Below, piece after piece: positions 8,524 to 16,541 of a stretch of 64,000 nt of DNA. Source of the stretch: JBBQSN01 sp963825505 (GTDB lineage Bacteria; Actinomycetota; Actinomycetes; Actinomycetales; CAWJMD01); assembly GCA_963825505.1 (NCBI GenBank), contig CAWGTL010000004.1:550837-614836 (forward strand). The letters are read 5' to 3'. The notes beneath the pieces are model-generated. The model ran no database searches. It saw only the letters and a list, made by a program, of their open reading frames with translations, and was not told the origin of the DNA. Within the stretch, counting starts at the first letter, position 1; every line of letters begins with the position of its first letter. Both the position numbers and the translations under genes were made by a program.

Positions 8524-9744
8524 TCACATCCGCTGGTCGAGGGAGCGGTCGCTGCGGCGGTGGACCAGCTCGGGGACCAGGGTGCCGACGAGCGCCTCGA
8601 TCCGCTCCTCGTCGACCGGGGTGCGGGCGTCGTCGAGCAGCTCGGAGACCGCGGCGAGGAAGTCACCGATCGTGACCGGGTCGGCCACGGCCGGACGCAG
8701 CGCCCGCAGGCCGGAGAGGCCGAAGCCGTGCACCTGCTCGCCGGCGCCGGCGAACTCCTCGAACTCCTTCTCCCCCGCGGTGTCCAGCGGGGTGAGCAGC
8801 ACCGGCCAGGTGCCGTCCGGCCGGTCGCGGACCGCCGCGCGGGCCTCGTCCTCGTCGCGGCAGAAGGTCGGCCGCAGGCCGAGCACGCCGAGCACGTCCT
8901 GCAGCACCTCGACCAGGTCGCGCAGGTGCCGGGCCGGGTCGAGGTCGGGCACGACCACCTCGCCGTCGGGCCCGCACAGCGCCGCGAGCAGGCAGAGCTG
9001 ACCGGACTCCGGGAGCGACACGAAGTACCGCCGCACGCCTTCCGGCACCGCCAGCGGCTGGCCCTTGGCGAGCCGGGTGAGCCAGCCCTCGAGCAGCGAG
9101 CCCTGCGAGAAGGCCACGTTCGCGAACCGGGCCGTCACGGCCGGGGTCGGCACCTGCGGGTCGAGCACGACGTGCTCCATCGCGCGCTTGGTGGCACCCA
9201 TCAGGTTCACCGGGTTGGCGGCCTTGTCGGTGGAGACCGCGAAGTACCGCTGCGCACCCGAGGACTGCTCGAGCACCCGGCGGGCGGTGCGGACGTTGAC
9301 CTCCAGCATCCGCAGCAGCGACAGCGCGTCCTTCTCGGACCGGACGTGCTTGACCGCGGCGAAGTTCAGGACCAGGTCGTGACGGCCCGCGGCCATCAGC
9401 CGGGTCATGGTCGGGCTGCCGGCGTCGACCGGGGTCGTCCGCAGGGTGGTGCCCTCGGGCAGGGCGCCCTGGCTGCGCAGGTCGCGCACCAGCTCGGTCA
9501 GCCCGTTCTCGTCGGTGTCGACCACGTGCAGCGAGCGCGGCCCGAGCCGGGCGAGCTCGCGCACGGTGGACGAGCCGATGCTGCCCGCTCCCCCGACCAC
9601 CAGGACGCTGCGGCCCTCCACCTGCGCGCGCAGCTCGGCGTCGCGGTCGCGCAGGTCGTCGGCGAGCAGCGAGCGGCCGCGTCCGGTGACCGCCTCGGCC
9701 AGCGCCTCGGCGGGCACCCGCAGCGGCGAGGTCGACGCCGTCAC
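8524..9744 (-). CDS. Polysaccharide biosynthesis nucleotide-sugar dehydratase/epimerase (CapD/FlaA1-like SDR)
   Basis: This 406-residue protein starts at GTG 9744, which overlaps the stop of the upstream gene by 4 bp (GTGA), so translation is probably coupled. The NAD(P) motif VVGGAGSIGSSTV is at about 49-61. The motifs FAAVKHV, VSTDKAANPVNLMGATKR and a Lys four residues after Met are the hallmarks of the 4,6-dehydratase group (PF02719), in which the usual SDR Tyr is replaced by Met. Such enzymes act on UDP- or dTDP-hexoses. The nucleotidyltransferase encoded just upstream may supply the substrate. The C-terminal 90 residues are less typical of the family. Confidence 0.85.
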   Translation of the reverse strand: MTASTSPLRVPAEALAEAVTGRGRSLLADDLRDRDAELRAQVEGRSVLVVGGAGSIGSSTVRELARLGPRSLHVVDTDENGLTELVRDLRSQGALPEGTTLRTTPVDAGSPTMTRLMAAGRHDLVLNFAAVKHVRSEKDALSLLRMLEVNVRTARRVLEQSSGAQRYFAVSTDKAANPVNLMGATKRAMEHVVLDPQVPTPAVTARFANVAFSQGSLLEGWLTRLAKGQPLAVPEGVRRYFVSLPESGQLCLLAALCGPDGEVVVPDLDPARHLRDLVEVLQDVLGVLGLRPTFCRDEDEARAAVRDRPDGTWPVLLTPLDTAGEKEFEEFAGAGEQVHGFGLSGLRALRPAVADPVTIGDFLAAVSELLDDARTPVDEERIEALVGTLVPELVHRRSDRSLDQRM

Positions 9745-10448
9745 GAGCGGTCCAGGAACCGGTCCGGTGCCTCGACGAAGTCGGCGCTGGCCTTCTGGTA
9801 GTCGTCGAAGCGGCCGATGTCCTGCCAGTACGCGTCGCTCTCCAGGCACCGCACCCGACGACCGGCGGCGGTGAGGGCGGTCATCAGGTCGGGCATGTCG
9901 TACCGGCCGTCCGGCACCAGGTCGACCGCGGAGCGGTCGAGCGCGTAGATCCCGGTGCTGACGAAGTAGTCGAGGGTGGGCTTCTCCTCGTACCGCTCGA
10001 GGTCGCCGCCCGCGGTGGTGTGCACCACGCCGTAGTCGATGTGCACCTCGCGCCGGGCGAGCACCACGGTGGCGGCGGAGTCGCCGCTCTGCTGGCCGCG
10101 CAGCACCTCGGCGTAGTCGACCGTGGTGAGCAGGTCGCCGTTCATCACCAGGAAGGTGTCGTCGAGGTCGTCGACCAGTCGCAGCGAGCCCGCCGTGCCG
10201 AGCGGCTCGCGCTCGAGCCGGTACTCGATCCGCAGGCCGAGGTGCTCGCCGTCGCCGAGCAGCGCCTGCACCAGCTGCGGCAGGTGGCCGAGCGTGAGCA
10301 CGACCCGCTCGAACCCGCACGACGCCAGCTGGCGCAGGACCACCTCGAGGATGGGGGTGTCGCCGAGGGGCAGCAGCGGCTTGGGGATGTTCATCGTGTA
10401 CGGGTGCAGCCGGGTGCCCAGCCCGCCCGCGAGGATCACGGCCATCAT
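9741..10448 (-). CDS. Sugar-1-phosphate nucleotidyltransferase (RmlA/GalU-like)
   Basis: This 235-residue protein carries the family signature at its N-terminus: ILAGGLGTRLHPYT followed by IPKPLLPLGDTPILE. A nucleotide-sugar binding core follows (VMNGDLLT, with the metal-binding Asp, and VSTGIYAL). The length fits the short bacterial NTP_transferase class. The enzyme joins a sugar-1-phosphate to an NTP to give an NDP-sugar. Two ATGs in a row (10448 and 10445) are possible starts. Its stop overlaps the start of the CapD-like gene by 4 bp, so activated sugar and dehydratase are made together. Confidence 0.9.
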   Translation of the reverse strand: MMAVILAGGLGTRLHPYTMNIPKPLLPLGDTPILEVVLRQLASCGFERVVLTLGHLPQLVQALLGDGEHLGLRIEYRLEREPLGTAGSLRLVDDLDDTFLVMNGDLLTTVDYAEVLRGQQSGDSAATVVLARREVHIDYGVVHTTAGGDLERYEEKPTLDYFVSTGIYALDRSAVDLVPDGRYDMPDLMTALTAAGRRVRCLESDAYWQDIGRFDDYQKASADFVEAPDRFLDRS

Positions 10449-10503
10449 GCGGCGGGTGCTCCGGCTGCGCGGCGTGCGGTGCTGCTGGCGGTCACGGCGC
10501 CCG

Positions 10504-10509
10504 AGCATA
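10504..10509 (-). promoter_or_regulatory. -10 element TATGCT for the nucleotidyltransferase operon
   Basis: Good -10 match on the minus strand, about 55 nt upstream of ATG 10448, inside the divergent intergenic region. Confidence 0.4.
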
Positions 10510-10537
10510 GCCTCCCGGAGCCCGCCTCCCGGCGGGC

Positions 10538-10543
10538 TACGAT
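10538..10543 (+). promoter_or_regulatory. -10 element TACGAT for the glycosyltransferase operon
   Basis: Good -10 match on the plus strand, divergent from 10504-10509; ATG 10605 follows at about 60 nt. Confidence 0.4.
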
Positions 10544-10604
10544 GGCCCACGCCCAGGGGCCGTCCGCCCTCCCACGTCAGCACGTGAGGACCACGAGCCA
10601 GACC

Positions 10605-11627
10605 ATGAGCGAACGCCGGCGACTCGACGTCGTCTGCCCGGTCTTCCGCGAGGCGGAGGGCATCGAGGCCTTCCACCGCGAGCTGGCCGAGGTGCTCGAC
10701 CGGGTCGCCGACCGGTACCGGGCGCGGGTGGTCTACGTCGTCGACCCCTACCCGGACGGCACCGAGGAGGCGCTCGCGCGGGTGTGCGCGCAGGACCCCC
10801 GGGTGCACATCCTGGTGATGTCGCGGCGGTTCGGCCACCAGGCGGCGCTCGTCGCGGGCCTGGAGCACGCCGACGCCGACGCCGTGGTGATGATGGACTC
10901 CGACGGGCAGCACCCTCCGGAGTCGGTGCTCGAGCTGCTCTCCGCGTTCGAGGAGGGTGCCGACATCGTCCAGGCGGTCCGGCTCGACGCCCCGAGCACG
11001 GGCTGGCTCAAGAAGCGGACGAGCCACCTGTTCTACCGGCTGATGTCGGCGGTGGGCTCGATCGACATCCAGGGCGGCTCGGCCGACTTCCGGCTGTTCT
11101 CGCGGCGCGTCGTCGAGGTGTTCGCCCGCGGGCTGCCCGAGCGCAACCCGTTCATCCGCGGCCTGGCCAGCTGGGTCGGGTTCACGGTGGCGTACGTCGG
11201 CTTCACCTGCCGCGACCGCGAGGCCGGGCAGAGCAAGTACTCGGTGCGCACCCTGATGGAGTTCGGCATCACCGGCATCACCTCCTTCTCCAAGATGCCG
11301 ATCCGGGCCGCCGCGGTCATCGGCCTGGTGATGAGCCTGCTGAGCTGCGCCTACGCGCTGGTCGCCGTCGCCAGCTACTTCTTCACCGACTACGTCCCGC
11401 CGGGCTGGGCCAGCACCACCGCTGCCGTCACCTTCGTCGGCGGGGTCCAGCTGCTGTTCCTCGGCCTGATCGCCGAGTACGTCGGGCAGATCTTCGACGA
11501 GGTCAAGCAGCGGCCCCGCTACCTGGTGGCCCGCAGCTACGGCACGATGGACGAGCAGCCCGAGATCGAGCACCCGGTGCTCGGGGCCGCGCAGGAGCCG
11601 TCGCTGACCCACCCCGTCGCGCGGTGA
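10605..11627 (+). CDS. GT2 polyprenyl-phosphate glycosyltransferase (GtrB/DPM1-like) with two membrane helices
   Basis: This 340-residue protein has a GT-A fold N-terminal domain (VVCPVFREAEGIEAF at about 8-22; the DxD-type metal site in VVMMDSDGQHPPE at about 97). The C-terminus has two hydrophobic segments (about 237-265 and 273-300), as in GtrB/Dpm-type enzymes that load a sugar onto undecaprenyl phosphate. ATG 10605 is used; an in-frame GTG at 10584 is an alternative. The usual YVDDGS motif is changed to VVDPYPDG. Operon partners (methyltransferase, polytopic protein, GtrA) suggest a Gtr-type membrane glycosylation system. Confidence 0.88.
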   Translation: MSERRRLDVVCPVFREAEGIEAFHRELAEVLDRVADRYRARVVYVVDPYPDGTEEALARVCAQDPRVHILVMSRRFGHQAALVAGLEHADADAVVMMDSDGQHPPESVLELLSAFEEGADIVQAVRLDAPSTGWLKKRTSHLFYRLMSAVGSIDIQGGSADFRLFSRRVVEVFARGLPERNPFIRGLASWVGFTVAYVGFTCRDREAGQSKYSVRTLMEFGITGITSFSKMPIRAAAVIGLVMSLLSCAYALVAVASYFFTDYVPPGWASTTAAVTFVGGVQLLFLGLIAEYVGQIFDEVKQRPRYLVARSYGTMDEQPEIEHPVLGAAQEPSLTHPVAR

Positions 11628-11691
11628 GCCACTCCGCGTCCTGTCCCGCACCTGCACCGCACCCCGTCCGCGACCCCCTGAGGTGAACCAC

Positions 11692-12585
11692 GTGCCCGAG
11701 ACCGTCCCCGTCACCGCGCCCGTCAGCCGCCCGCCCTGCCTGGTGTGCGACGGCCCGCTCGCGCCCGCGCCGCGGCTGCCCGGTCTCGACGAGTGCGCGC
11801 GCTGCGGCTTCGTGACGGCCGACGTCGCTGTGTCGGACGAGGAGCTGCTGAAGCTGTACGGGGAGGACTACTTCCACGGTGACGAGTACGCCGACTACGT
11901 CTCGGAGGCGCCCGAGCTGCGGGCCAACTTCCGCCGTCGGCTCGAGACGCTCGCCCGGCTGCAGCCGGAGTCCGAGCGCGGCCGGTTGTACGAGGTGGGT
12001 GCCGCCTACGGGTTCTTCCTCGACGAGGCCAAGGGCGCCTACGGCACCGTCAGCGGGATCGACATCTCCTCCGACGCCGCGACCTTCGCGCGCGAGCAGG
12101 TCGGGGTCGACGTCACGGCCGGGGACTACCTCGGCACCGACCTCGACGGACAGGTCGACCTGCTGTGCATGTGGGACACCGTCGAGCACCTCGCGACCCC
12201 GGGCGACTTCATCATCAAGGCCGGCCAGGACGTCCGCCCCGGCGGGCTCATCGCCCTCACCACCGGCGACATCGACAGCCTCAACGCCCGGATGCGCGGG
12301 AAGCGCTGGCGGATGATCCACCCGCCGACGCACCTGCACTACTTCTCCCGGCGCACCATGACCCTGCTCCTGGACCGGGCCGGCTTCGACGTCGTGCACC
12401 ACGAGACGGCCGGCAACGCCCGCACGCTGCGCGGCATCGCCTACGCCGTGCTGGTGCTGCGCGCCAGGAAGCAGCGGCTGTTCGACGTCGTCACCCGGGT
12501 CCCCGGTCTGTCGTGGGTGCTGGACCGCAGCGTCACCCTCGACCTGCGCGACATCATGTTCGTCGTCGCCCGGCGCAGGGCTTGA
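11692..12585 (+). CDS. SAM-dependent methyltransferase with N-terminal zinc-binding motif
   Basis: This protein of about 297 residues begins with two CxxC pairs (CLVCDG and CARCG) that probably bind zinc. A class I SAM-binding domain follows, with motif I YEVGAAYGFFLDEA and motif GIDIS. WDTVEHLATPGDF is typical of the Methyltransf_23 group. GTG 11692 is preferred because AGGTG lies about 7 nt upstream; GTG 11683 is in frame too. Genes of this type methylate sugars in glycan clusters, but the acceptor is unknown. Its TGA overlaps the TTG start of the next gene. Confidence 0.85.
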   Translation: MPETVPVTAPVSRPPCLVCDGPLAPAPRLPGLDECARCGFVTADVAVSDEELLKLYGEDYFHGDEYADYVSEAPELRANFRRRLETLARLQPESERGRLYEVGAAYGFFLDEAKGAYGTVSGIDISSDAATFAREQVGVDVTAGDYLGTDLDGQVDLLCMWDTVEHLATPGDFIIKAGQDVRPGGLIALTTGDIDSLNARMRGKRWRMIHPPTHLHYFSRRTMTLLLDRAGFDVVHHETAGNARTLRGIAYAVLVLRARKQRLFDVVTRVPGLSWVLDRSVTLDLRDIMFVVARRRA

Positions 12586-14027
12586 CCGTCCGGGAGCCGA
12601 CCTCGCCGACGCGCACCTGGCCGGCCTGGCTGTTCGGTGCGGCACTGGCGGCGGTGCTGGCGCCGCTGCCGCTGCTCGGCCTGTTCGTACGGCCCGCGTC
12701 GGACGACTGGTGCCTGTTCCCCCTGGGGCGCGACCAGGGCTTCCTCGCCGTCCTCGAGGACGTCTACGTCGTGCAGAACGGCAGGTTCGGCAACGGCGCC
12801 GTCCTCGGGGTGCTCTACTCGGCGTTCCCGATCACGTCCAAGCTGCTCCCGGGCGCGACCCTCGTGGTGATCACGCTCCTGCTCGCCGTCCTGCTCTCAT
12901 CCGTGATCCAGCGGGTGCTCGGCGTGGGGGCCGGCCTCGCGCGGACTGCTGCCGCGGTCGTGGCGCTCGGTGTCGTTCTGCCGCTGTACCTGTCCAAACC
13001 CAGTGAGTACCAGACCCTCTACCACGCTGCCACGATCGTCTCGCACACGCTGACCATCGTCATCGCGCTCACGATCGCGTGGGTCGTGCTCTCCCTGGAC
13101 CGCCGCGGGCACCGGCTCTGGGCAGTGGTGGCCGCGGCGGTCGGCGGACTGGTCCTCGGCACCTTCAACGAGGCGTTCACCGCCGTCTGCCTGGTCACCG
13201 TCGTGCTCGGTCTGCTGCTGCAGCGGCTGGTGCGCACCGCGCCGCTCCCACCGGTCCTGCTGCTCACCACCGGCGCCGCCCTGCTCGTCGGGTTCGTCTC
13301 GGTGTTCTTCTCCCCCGGCTCGCGCAACCGGCAGCAGCTGATCCAGGACCGCTCGATGCTCGACCCCGCCCTCGTCGGCACGACGGTGGGCAACTGGTGG
13401 GCGGTGGTCACGACGGTGGTGCCCAGCGCGGGCTTCGTGCTGCTCGCGCTCGGGGCGCTCGTCGTGGGTCTGGTCGCCGTCGAGGTCCCGTCGGGCCGCG
13501 GCCGCAGGTGGTGGCTGCTGGCCACGGCAGGCCCGCTGGTGTGGGCGGTGCTCGCCTCCGTGGCCGCCACCTTCGTGCTCAGCTACTCCTTCAACGGCCA
13601 GCTGGTGGGCCGCGAGCGCACCTGGCCCAGTATCACGGTGACCCTGCTGGTGGCGTCCGCCTGGCTGCTGCTGCTCGCCGGCGCCGCCGCCGGCACCCGG
13701 CTGCGCTCCCGGACCGGGGCGCCGGTCGTCCTGGTGGCCGCCGCGGTGCTCGGCGTGCTCGCCGTGCCGGCAGCCGGGATCGCGGCGCTCCAGGTGCGCG
13801 ACCTCACCGAACGGGTGGTCGTGCGGGCCGTCGACACCGACCGGCGTGACTTCCTGCTCCGGCAGGAGATCGCCGACGGCGCCCGGACCATCGCGTTCTA
13901 CCCGGTGCCCATCGACGGCCTGTACGAGCCGTTCTACCCCAACCGCCGACCGGCCTGGCCGCTGAGCTGCGCGCCCGCGTTCTACGGCGTCGACGAGGTC
14001 GAGATGGCCCCGCTGCCCTGGCCATGA
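12582..14027 (+). CDS. Polytopic membrane protein, possible Gtr-type glycan transferase
   Basis: This 481-residue protein has about ten hydrophobic segments. A TTG start at 12582, overlapping the previous stop as TTGA, is the only start near the operon junction that keeps the first helix. An extracytoplasmic loop after helix 1 carries SDDWCLFP and QNGRFGN. A short acidic/aromatic loop followed by many helices is common in GT-C-like and DUF6056-type proteins. The hydrophilic C-terminal tail contains several Tyr-Pro-rich turns. A glycan-transfer role is inferred only from its place between GtrB-like and GtrA genes, because no family was recognised with certainty. Confidence 0.75.
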   Translation: MTVREPTSPTRTWPAWLFGAALAAVLAPLPLLGLFVRPASDDWCLFPLGRDQGFLAVLEDVYVVQNGRFGNGAVLGVLYSAFPITSKLLPGATLVVITLLLAVLLSSVIQRVLGVGAGLARTAAAVVALGVVLPLYLSKPSEYQTLYHAATIVSHTLTIVIALTIAWVVLSLDRRGHRLWAVVAAAVGGLVLGTFNEAFTAVCLVTVVLGLLLQRLVRTAPLPPVLLLTTGAALLVGFVSVFFSPGSRNRQQLIQDRSMLDPALVGTTVGNWWAVVTTVVPSAGFVLLALGALVVGLVAVEVPSGRGRRWWLLATAGPLVWAVLASVAATFVLSYSFNGQLVGRERTWPSITVTLLVASAWLLLLAGAAAGTRLRSRTGAPVVLVAAAVLGVLAVPAAGIAALQVRDLTERVVVRAVDTDRRDFLLRQEIADGARTIAFYPVPIDGLYEPFYPNRRPAWPLSCAPAFYGVDEVEMAPLPWP

Positions 14028-14452
14028 CCGACCCGAGGTGGGGCGAGCTGGTCCGGTTCGGGCTGATCGGACTGGTCAACACCGGTATCTACTACGCGGG
14101 GTTCCGGTTGCTGCACCTCGCGCTGCCCTACCTCGCCGCGCACCTCATCGCCTTCGCCGTCGGCGTGGTGGTGTCGTTCTTCCTCAACTGCCGCTTCACC
14201 TTCCACGTCCGACCGACCCTGGCGCGGTTCGTCCGGTTCCCCTTGGCGAACCTCACCACCCTGGTCGTGATGACGGTCGCCGTCAGCGGGCTCGTCGAGG
14301 TGCTGCGCGTCGAGCCCGACGTCGCGGCCCTCGTGGCGGCGATCGCCACCGTGCCGATCACCTTCGTGGTGTCCAGGCTGCTCGTGGTCGGCCACCTGCG
14401 CCGCTCCACACCGGAGCCGGCCGAGGCCGACGGGGTCAGCCCACCAGCGTGA
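14024..14452 (+). CDS. GtrA-like membrane protein
   Basis: This 142-residue protein has four hydrophobic segments and the family pattern: FGLIGLVNTGIYYAGF in helix 1, then VVSFFLNCRFTF after helix 2. GtrA family proteins are thought to flip polyprenyl-phosphate-linked sugars across the membrane. The ATG overlaps the previous stop (ATGA). The last 17 bp overlap the 3' end of the convergent SpoIID-domain gene. Confidence 0.88.
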   Translation: MTDPRWGELVRFGLIGLVNTGIYYAGFRLLHLALPYLAAHLIAFAVGVVVSFFLNCRFTFHVRPTLARFVRFPLANLTTLVVMTVAVSGLVEVLRVEPDVAALVAAIATVPITFVVSRLLVVGHLRRSTPEPAEADGVSPPA

Positions 14453-16466
14453 GCGGCCCCCAGCCGCTGCCGATCTGGCGCGAGCGGCCGAACCCGCCGC
14501 TGCCGGTGCCCGGGTAGAGGTACAGGGCGCCGGACACGTGCCGGGCCAGCAGGTCGACGTGGCCGTCGCCGGTCCAGTCACCGGGTCCGCGCACGGCGTC
14601 CATCGACCCCCACCCGCTGCCGATCTGGCGGACCCGGCCGAAGCCGCCCGTCCCGGACCCGGGATACAGCAGCAGGGCGCCGTCGGTGGTGCGCCGCGCC
14701 ACCAGGTCGGCCGTCCCGTTCTCGTCCCAGTCGCCGACCGCGGTCACCACACCCATGCCGGCCCATCCGGTGCCGACCTGCGCCGGCCGGAGGAACCCGC
14801 CCGCACCGTCGCCCGGGTAGAGCCACAGCGTGGCGTCGTCGGAGCGGCGGGCCACCAGGTCCGGTGCGCCGTCGCCGTCCCAGTCACCCGGCGCGACCAG
14901 CAGGTCGAAGACCTGCCACCCGGAGCCGATCGCACCCGAGCCGAGGAAGCCGCCGGAGCCGTTGCCGCGCAGCAGCACCAGCGAGCCGTCCGCGCGCGAG
15001 CGGGCCACGACGTCCCCGTGCCCGTCGCCGTCCCAGTCACCGGTCTGCGTGACGAGGTCGAGACCGTCCCAGCGGCTGCCCACCTGGCGGCGGGTGCCGA
15101 AGCCGCCGGCGCCGTTGCCGGGGTACATCAGCAGGTCCCCGGCGGCAGTGAGCGCCAGCACGTCGCCCTTGTCGTCACCGTTCCAGTCGCGGCTGAACCC
15201 GGTGCCGAGGAACGCGAACCAGTCCGAGCGGACGCCGAGCGCGGTCCGCAGCTGCGAGCCGCTGAGGTCGACCGAGCCGGCGCTGCCGACCACGGTGGCG
15301 CGCAGGATGCGCCCGCCCAGCTCGCCCTGCCCGGTGCGCTGGTCGACGACGACCCGACGAAGCGTGCCGATCGAGGGCAGTCGTGACTGCACCGAGGCGG
15401 CCGTCACCTCGGCGGTCCACGAGTGCGCGGTGGACGGCACGACGCCGTCGTACGGATCGGCCTTCGCGACGAGGTACGGGTGGGCGGGGCTGCCCGCCGC
15501 GGTCCAGCCGCCGTTGGCGGCGCTGAACTCGGTGAACGCCGTCTTCGTGACCCCACCCGCGGTGTGGCGCAGCACCGCACCGGCGGTGGCGGCGATCGCC
15601 TGGTCGGTGGCCGCGTTCTCGCCCCGCGACAGCAGGGTGCCGTCCGCGGCGTAGGTGGCGGTGCCGGCGAACACCTGGCACGAGGTCGTGTCGCAGGTGT
15701 CGTACACCGCCGTGCCCGGACGCTCCTCCTTGAGTCGGGTGGCGTACGAGCGGGCGGCCACCGACTGGCTGCGCAGCGCCTCCTGCGGCCACGACGCGGG
15801 CATCTCGGCCGGCACGACACCGCGCAGGTAGCTCTCGGTGCCCAGCACGGCCACGGTGCGCTGCACGGTCCCGTCGGCGGCGGCACGCAGGCGCCCGCGC
15901 AGCTCCTGCTGGCGGCCGTCCGGCAGCACCAGCCGGAGCAGCCTGGACGGCGCGGTCAGCTCGGTGACCGCCAGCAGCGGGAACGCCGTGGCGTGCGCGG
16001 ACCAGGTGGCGCCGTCCAGCCGCTCCAGCACCGGCCCTGTGGCGGTGCGACGCACCCGCCAGCGGTCGTAGGAGGCGCCGGTCGGCAGCGTCAGGCTCTG
16101 CCCGCCGGACGTGACCGCCAGCCCCGCCTGCGGCTGCACGGCGAGGTCGCCGTCCGCGTCGGCGCTGATCAGCACCCGGATCTCCGGGTCGCCGTGCTGG
16201 GCGAGAGCGGTGCCCGGGTAGTAGTGGGCCAGCACCTGCTGCCAGGTCAGGCCCTGCACGGCCGCGCCGCGGGCGCCCCACTGCGACATCCCGCGCCCGT
16301 GCCCGAAGCCGCGGCCCTCCAGTCGCAGCACCCCCGCCGACGGCACGCCGCCGTCGACCGCCTCGGCCGGGCCCACCGGGACCAGCGACGTCGCGGTGAG
16401 GACGGCGGCAGCGATCGCGGCGGTGACGGCCGCCCGGGATCTGGGCGTGAGGGCGCGGGAGGTCAT
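14436..16466 (-). CDS. Secreted SpoIID/LytB-domain protein with five FG-GAP repeats
   Basis: This 676-residue protein starts at ATG 16466 with a signal peptide (residues 1-36). The motif GRGFGHGRGMSQWGARGAA lies near residue 52, before the rest of the SpoIID domain (ESYLRGVVPAEMPASWPQEAL, SQSVAARSYA at about 225-255). This order is common in actinobacteria, while SpoIID of firmicutes has the motif at the C-terminal end. SpoIID-type domains act on peptidoglycan glycan strands. Five repeats (RDWNGDDKGD to GDWTGDGHVD) fill about 425-676 and resemble those of the protease and amidase at 2.6-7.3 kb. It is probably a cell-wall enzyme or inactive relative at the surface. Confidence 0.9.
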   Translation of the reverse strand: MTSRALTPRSRAAVTAAIAAAVLTATSLVPVGPAEAVDGGVPSAGVLRLEGRGFGHGRGMSQWGARGAAVQGLTWQQVLAHYYPGTALAQHGDPEIRVLISADADGDLAVQPQAGLAVTSGGQSLTLPTGASYDRWRVRRTATGPVLERLDGATWSAHATAFPLLAVTELTAPSRLLRLVLPDGRQQELRGRLRAAADGTVQRTVAVLGTESYLRGVVPAEMPASWPQEALRSQSVAARSYATRLKEERPGTAVYDTCDTTSCQVFAGTATYAADGTLLSRGENAATDQAIAATAGAVLRHTAGGVTKTAFTEFSAANGGWTAAGSPAHPYLVAKADPYDGVVPSTAHSWTAEVTAASVQSRLPSIGTLRRVVVDQRTGQGELGGRILRATVVGSAGSVDLSGSQLRTALGVRSDWFAFLGTGFSRDWNGDDKGDVLALTAAGDLLMYPGNGAGGFGTRRQVGSRWDGLDLVTQTGDWDGDGHGDVVARSRADGSLVLLRGNGSGGFLGSGAIGSGWQVFDLLVAPGDWDGDGAPDLVARRSDDATLWLYPGDGAGGFLRPAQVGTGWAGMGVVTAVGDWDENGTADLVARRTTDGALLLYPGSGTGGFGRVRQIGSGWGSMDAVRGPGDWTGDGHVDLLARHVSGALYLYPGTGSGGFGRSRQIGSGWGPLTLVG

Positions 16467-16541
16467 GGCTGCTCCATCGGCCGATGGTAGGCCGACCTGA
16501 GCGGGTCGGCGCCGGTCGAGGCCGAGCTGAGACCTGGTCGG

